NCBI GenBank assembly: GCA_007132635.1
Contig: SLOG01000219.1
Span: 1 to 7,030, forward strand
DNA: 7,030 nucleotides
From: Limnochordia bacterium
GTDB lineage: Bacteria > Bacillota > Limnochordia > Darwinibacteriales > SLO01
Reading direction: 5' to 3'
The notes beneath the pieces are model-generated. The model made no database searches. It was not told the DNA's origin and worked only from the letters and a program-made list of their open reading frames with translations. Shown piece after piece: positions 5,699-7,030 of this stretch (position 1 is the first letter of the stretch; every line of letters starts with the position of its first letter). Made by a program: the position numbers and the translations under genes.

Positions 5699-6469
5699 GT
5701 GTCTGCAAGAGGACAACTGCTGACAGCGAAGGAATTGGCGGACCGACTGAGTCTTTCCGTTGAAACAGTCTGGCGTTATACGAGACAGAAAAGGATTCCC
5801 TTTGTAGAGGTAGGGCCGAGGCAGTATCGGTATGACATGGCGCAGGTTCTCGCGGCGATGGATTCGGTGGCGCCAAGTGTGAGGGACAGCCAAGGGCAGT
5901 ACAAGGCCAAACAGGAGGGCAGCGGAGAGAAGAAGATGACCTACGCTGACTATCTACAGCTGCCGGATGAACCGGGATGCCGGCATGAGGTTCTTGAGGG
6001 GTGTCTCATCCAGGATCCATCGCCTAGCGTGCGGCATCAACGGGTTATCTCGAGGCTTTTCGAGAGATTGCGGGCTTACTTCGCCAACGTAGATCCGGAT
6101 GGGGAGGTCCTGTTGTCGCCCCTGGATGTGTGTCTGTCCCATGAGACGGTGGTGCAGCCGGATTTACTTTACATTCCGGGCAGCGATGCTGCAGTCTTCG
6201 AACAAACCCATGTGTGTGTGCCGCCGCAGCTCGTGGTCGAGGTTTTGTCTCCCGCCACCGAGAGTAAGGACAGGGTGACAAAGATGGAGATTTATCGCAG
6301 AGCTGGCGTGGCCCACTACTGGGTAGTTGATCCTAGCGCCTGTACCATTGAGGCGTACTCCCTCAGGAATGACTACTACGCTCGTATCGCTGCAGGCGGT
6401 GTCGGCGATACCCTGACCCATCCGGACTTTCCGGGGCTGGAGGTTTTGGTGGAGCAGGTGTTTCCGTAG
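5699..6469 (+). CDS. Excisionase-like HTH fused to a Uma2 (DUF820) nuclease domain
   Basis: A 256-residue two-domain protein. Residues 7-55 are a MerR/excisionase-type helix-turn-helix (LLTAKELADRLSLSVETVWR, then IPFVEVGPRQYRYD), expected to bind DNA. A hydrophilic linker follows at about 56-79. Residues 80-256 are a Uma2 domain, a PD-(D/E)XK-like fold: YLQLPDEPG, then RHEVLEG (Glu97, Glu100), VVQPDLLYI (Asp155), LVVEVLSP (Glu181), DRVTKMEIYRRAGVAHYWVVDP (Lys195). The acidic residues and the lysine expected of the active site are all there, so it is probably not inactive. Uma2 proteins are very common, often in many copies, and their role is poorly known. The HTH suggests the nuclease is directed to a site or that the protein controls its own promoter. 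The GTG start is chosen from the GGAGG 8 bases upstream and the promoter position. Confidence 0.88.
   Translation: MSARGQLLTAKELADRLSLSVETVWRYTRQKRIPFVEVGPRQYRYDMAQVLAAMDSVAPSVRDSQGQYKAKQEGSGEKKMTYADYLQLPDEPGCRHEVLEGCLIQDPSPSVRHQRVISRLFERLRAYFANVDPDGEVLLSPLDVCLSHETVVQPDLLYIPGSDAAVFEQTHVCVPPQLVVEVLSPATESKDRVTKMEIYRRAGVAHYWVVDPSACTIEAYSLRNDYYARIAAGGVGDTLTHPDFPGLEVLVEQVFP
5913..5938 (+). promoter_or_regulatory. Possible internal translation start for the Uma2 domain alone
   Basis: AGGAGGG (5913-5919) and GGAG (5924-5927, 8 bases away) precede an in-frame ATG at 5936. The product would begin MTYADYLQLPDEP, which is how free-standing Uma2 proteins typically begin, giving 177 residues. It could be a second start in use or a trace of the unfused ancestor; purine-rich linker codons could also produce it by chance. 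Confidence 0.4.
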
Positions 6470-6491
6470 GCAGTTTGAGGGTGTCCGGCAA

Positions 6492-6629
6492 GTGGCCATC
6501 GATGAGGATTGGTCAGCGCTGCGTTTTCGCCGAGTTGAGTTCATTAAGACCATGGTACGACAAAAACAGCGGGCGATGTCGGAGTCCGGGAAGAGACGAG
6601 TTGAGCGCGGCAACGACCGGGGCCAGTAG
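6492..6629 (+). CDS. Doubtful small basic ORF downstream of the HTH-Uma2 gene
   Basis: A 45-codon frame from GTG 6492 to TAG 6629, reading VAIDEDWSALRFRRVEF and then a lysine- and arginine-rich tail. GAGGG ten bases upstream could serve as ribosome-binding site, and it would be the second gene of the Uma2 message, 22 bases after its stop. No family is recognised. Its stop codon lies inside the loop of a hairpin. It may be noise or the remnant of a longer gene. Confidence 0.22.
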   Translation: MAIDEDWSALRFRRVEFIKTMVRQKQRAMSESGKRRVERGNDRGQ

Positions 6630-6641
6630 AGCCCTCGGTCG
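6614..6641. repeat. Strong hairpin in the convergent intergenic region
   Basis: CGACCGGGGC (6614-6623) pairs with GCCC (6631-6634) and CGGTCG (6636-6641), with one bulged T and a 7-base loop CAGTAGA. There is no T-run on either strand, so it is not a classical intrinsic terminator. It may protect the 3' end of the Uma2 message or act with Rho. Confidence 0.5.
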
Positions 6642-6656
6642 CTATGGTGCGTGAGG

Positions 6657-6679
6657 AGGAAATCACACTGTGATCTCCT
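6657..6679. repeat. 23-base near-perfect palindrome
   Basis: AGGAAATCACA, central C, then TGTGATCTCCT: 10 of 11 positions in each arm are complementary around base 6668. As RNA the loop would be tight, so a dimeric protein-binding site is as likely as a hairpin. It lies about 20 bases past the stop of the right-edge gene and after the hairpin of the Uma2 gene, with no T-run on either side. Confidence 0.5.
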
Positions 6680-6698
6680 GGTCAGAATCCCATGGGCG

Positions 6699-7030
6699 TT
6701 AGTCTTGTCCGTTGACCGTTAAGACACCTAGATCCAATGGATCGTCCATGGTGTAGACGGCAGTGATTTCGATTGCTTCAAGATTCCAATCCGGATCATC
6801 TGACTCTAAGTCGATGGATTCCTCCGTGTTGTTCCAAGCCGCTTCGAGACGATACGTGCCCAAGGGAACCGCGTTGAACTGGAATTCATCTTCGTCGTGG
6901 TATTGGAGCGTTTCTACTAATGGTTCGTCTTCGCCGGCCGGTATTAGGCTCAGAAGCACACTCGCACCTAAAGATTCGTGCGCACTGTCACGAACCTCTC
7001 CGATGACCGCTGCCGTTTGGATTCGCTCCA
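6699..7030 (-). CDS. Protein with a C-terminal carboxypeptidase-regulatory-like domain (5' part beyond the window)
   Basis: The frame is open from the right edge to a TAA at 6701-6699, so about 109 codons of the C-terminus are seen. The GTG at 6959 is internal, because the frame and the domain both continue upstream of it. The pattern IGEVRDSAHESLGASVLLSL, then FQFNAVPLGTYRLEAAW fits a CarboxypepD_reg/transthyretin-like beta-sandwich (around G.V.D....L.GA.V.L and F.F..V..GTYRL.A). Such domains are usually extracytoplasmic, occur as repeats in large secreted or surface proteins, and end strands with the GTYRL motif. The last about 40 residues are acidic (DLESDDPDWNLEAIEIT). No sorting signal or membrane helix is present at the C-terminus. 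The main function lies in the unseen part. Confidence 0.7.
   Translation of the reverse strand, partial: ERIQTAAVIGEVRDSAHESLGASVLLSLIPAGEDEPLVETLQYHDEDEFQFNAVPLGTYRLEAAWNNTEESIDLESDDPDWNLEAIEITAVYTMDDPLDLGVLTVNGQD

Noticed and set aside
6164..6613. Minus-strand open frame of 149 codons opposite the Uma2 domain
   Set aside because: Its composition is irregular and shows no motifs; the plus strand encodes a clear Uma2 domain over most of it.
6657..6679. CRP-type binding site
   Set aside because: The half sites are in the opposite order (ATCACA then TGTGAT with one base between) from TGTGA-N6-TCACA, and the location is downstream of both genes.

Overview
The window reads as ordinary bacterial chromosome of moderate-to-high GC. 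It has strong purine-rich Shine-Dalgarno sites, ATG and GTG starts, and hairpin terminators. The mix of a TetR-controlled FtsX-type ABC exporter, an aldo/keto reductase, a Uma2-type nuclease and secreted proteins suits a Bacillota (Clostridia- or Limnochordia-like) organism. That placement is an inference from style, not from a marker gene. No RNA gene, CRISPR array or insertion sequence was seen.

Left part (1-2678, minus strand): a three-gene transcription unit reads right to left. It consists of a TetR-family regulator, an ABC ATPase of the MacB/LolD type, and an FtsX/MacB-type permease that runs off the left edge. The permease start overlaps the ATPase stop by 10 bases. A perfect inverted repeat just after the predicted tetR promoter is the likely operator, so the regulator probably represses its own exporter operon.

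Middle part (2693-4581): a hairpin terminator closes a minus-strand reading frame that encodes only the C-terminal half of a fumarate-reductase/flavocytochrome-c-like flavoprotein. The dinucleotide-binding N-terminus is absent and there is no room for it, so this is a gene remnant. Next, on the plus strand, is a secreted protein of unknown function with HEAT-like helices and a tyrosine-rich C-terminal segment. It ends in a very strong rho-independent terminator.

Right part (4591-7030): a complete aldo/keto reductase (minus) is divergent from a gene fusing an excisionase/MerR-like helix-turn-helix to a Uma2 (DUF820) nuclease domain (plus). The fusion gene's promoter carries a TTTAG motif repeated three times at exact 10-base intervals, a possible autoregulatory site. 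It also contains an internal ribosome-binding site and ATG exactly where free-standing Uma2 proteins usually begin. The convergent gap after it holds a strong hairpin, a 23-base palindrome and a doubtful 45-codon frame. The right edge cuts into the C-terminal end of a minus-strand protein with a carboxypeptidase-regulatory-like beta-sandwich domain.

The exporter operon and the fusion gene are the two units where regulation can be read from the sequence. No metabolic link between the middle genes is evident. The least ordinary element is the HTH-Uma2 gene with its phased promoter repeats; I do not see a clear multi-gene defence or other novel system.
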